A stretch of 64,000 bases of DNA, from the NCBI RefSeq assembly GCF_024171925.1, contig NZ_JAMTCO010000002.1, positions 1 through 64,000 of the forward strand. Direction: 5' to 3'. A model generated the notes under the pieces. It saw nothing but the letters and a program-made list of their open reading frames with translations. It had not been told where the DNA came from and ran no database searches. Positions 63,516 through 64,000 of this stretch are shown here, piece after piece (within the stretch, counting starts at the first letter, position 1; every line of letters begins with the position of its first letter). Position numbers and translations under genes: made by a program. This DNA is from Actinokineospora diospyrosa. GTDB taxonomy: Bacteria; Actinomycetota; Actinomycetes; Mycobacteriales; Pseudonocardiaceae.

Positions 63516-64000
63516 GCGCGGTGGACTACGACGCGCTGCTGGCGGCGGTCGCGGAGCTGACCGAGGAGGAGCCCGGCGACATCGCGGCGGGCACGAACCT
63601 GTTCGAGCTGGGACTGGACTCGATCGCGCTGATGAAGCTGGTCGGCGGGTGGCGGCGGGCCGGGGTGGTCGTCGACTTCGCCGAGCTCGCCGCGAACCCG
63701 ACTCTCGGGGCGTGGAGCGCGTTGTTGGCCGAGCGGAGCGGCACCCCAGCCGAAGCGGCCGAAGCAGTGACTGACGTGGTGACCGATGTAGACGGTCCGT
63801 TCCCGCTCGCGGTGCTGCAGCACGCCTACTGGGTCGGCCGAGCTCCCGGGCAGCGCCTCGGTGGGGTCGCCGCGCACCTCTACACCGAGTTCGATGGCGC
63901 CGGCGTCGACCCGGGGCGGCTGAGCGCGGCGGTCGAGCGCTTGATCGACCGGCACGACATGCTCCGCGTGGTCCTGTCCGACAACGGTGACCAGCGGATC
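63512..64000 (+). CDS. NRPS: aryl-carrier protein plus start of cyclization domain (partial)
   Basis: The frame is open to the window edge (163 codons). Residues 1-75 form a carrier domain with phosphopantetheine Ser37 (FELGLDSIALMKL). From about residue 90, FPLAVLQHAYWVGR, LGGVAAHLYTEFDG and LIDRHDMLRVV are the opening motifs of a heterocyclization (Cy) domain. ArCP-Cy at the N-terminus matches MbtB/PchE-type synthetases that join salicylate to Ser, Thr or Cys as an oxazoline or thiazoline. The salicyl-AMP ligase is not in the window. Confidence 0.9.
   Translation, partial: MSAVDYDALLAAVAELTEEEPGDIAAGTNLFELGLDSIALMKLVGGWRRAGVVVDFAELAANPTLGAWSALLAERSGTPAEAAEAVTDVVTDVDGPFPLAVLQHAYWVGRAPGQRLGGVAAHLYTEFDGAGVDPGRLSAAVERLIDRHDMLRVVLSDNGDQRI

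Overview
The window is very GC-rich double-stranded DNA with actinobacterial hallmarks: GTG/TTG starts, GGAGG-type ribosome sites, TTGTCCACA-type DnaA boxes, an IdeR-type iron box, an MbtH protein and a mycobactin-type salicylate synthase. A filamentous actinomycete, plausibly Pseudonocardiaceae, fits best. The genus assignment is inference. No rRNA, tRNA, CRISPR array, transposase or phage gene was recognised.

Layout. 0-9.4 kb: a partial copy of a composite repeat, a chemoreceptor, a TasA/camelysin-like surface protein followed by an ER-type (SipW-like) signal peptidase fused to four LamG domains, and a secreted EndoU-type toxin with a candidate immunity gene. 9.5-18 kb: a peroxiredoxin; a divergent pair of membrane/helical-repeat proteins, one ending in a CHAT protease, with two small partner genes; and an exonuclease-BRCT protein. 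18-20 kb: a SoxR gene and two genes behind MerR-type promoters of identical geometry. 20-21.4 kb and 33-34 kb: two inverted copies of a composite repeat (69-bp tandem array, 144-bp fold-back, linker, 19-bp-phased DnaA-box array). They bracket 12 kb holding an iron/2-oxoglutarate oxygenase, a subtilase, a tyrosine phosphatase and a seven-gene operon, with tenA pointing back at it.

That operon (27.3-32.3 kb) joins a ThiXYZ-type thiamine-pyrimidine importer to a thymidylate-synthase-family fragment, a methyltransferase, a nucleotide N-glycosidase-like protein and a HAD phosphatase. This is the toolkit expected for the thiamine antivitamin bacimethrin (CMP, then 5-hydroxymethyl-CMP, then 5-hydroxymethylcytosine, then the 2-methoxy-pyrimidine). 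The synthase is 5'-truncated, so the pathway may be decaying or completed from elsewhere.

34-44.7 kb: an amidohydrolase, an SDR, a PQQ-type propeller protein, a TolB-propeller amidohydrolase, an ion transporter, a 161-nt near-continuous hairpin and a 2H phosphoesterase. 44.8-50.8 kb: a 2002-residue HTH-TIR-(dead phosphoesterase)-NACHT-pentapeptide-WD40 protein, likely an NLR-like defence factor. 50.8-61.7 kb: housekeeping-like enzymes, two sensor kinases, an HD protein, a secreted gene split by an amber codon, and a BlaI/M56 pair. 61.7-64 kb: an iron-box-controlled start of a salicylate-capped siderophore cluster (MbtH, salicylate synthase, NRPS) that runs off the window.
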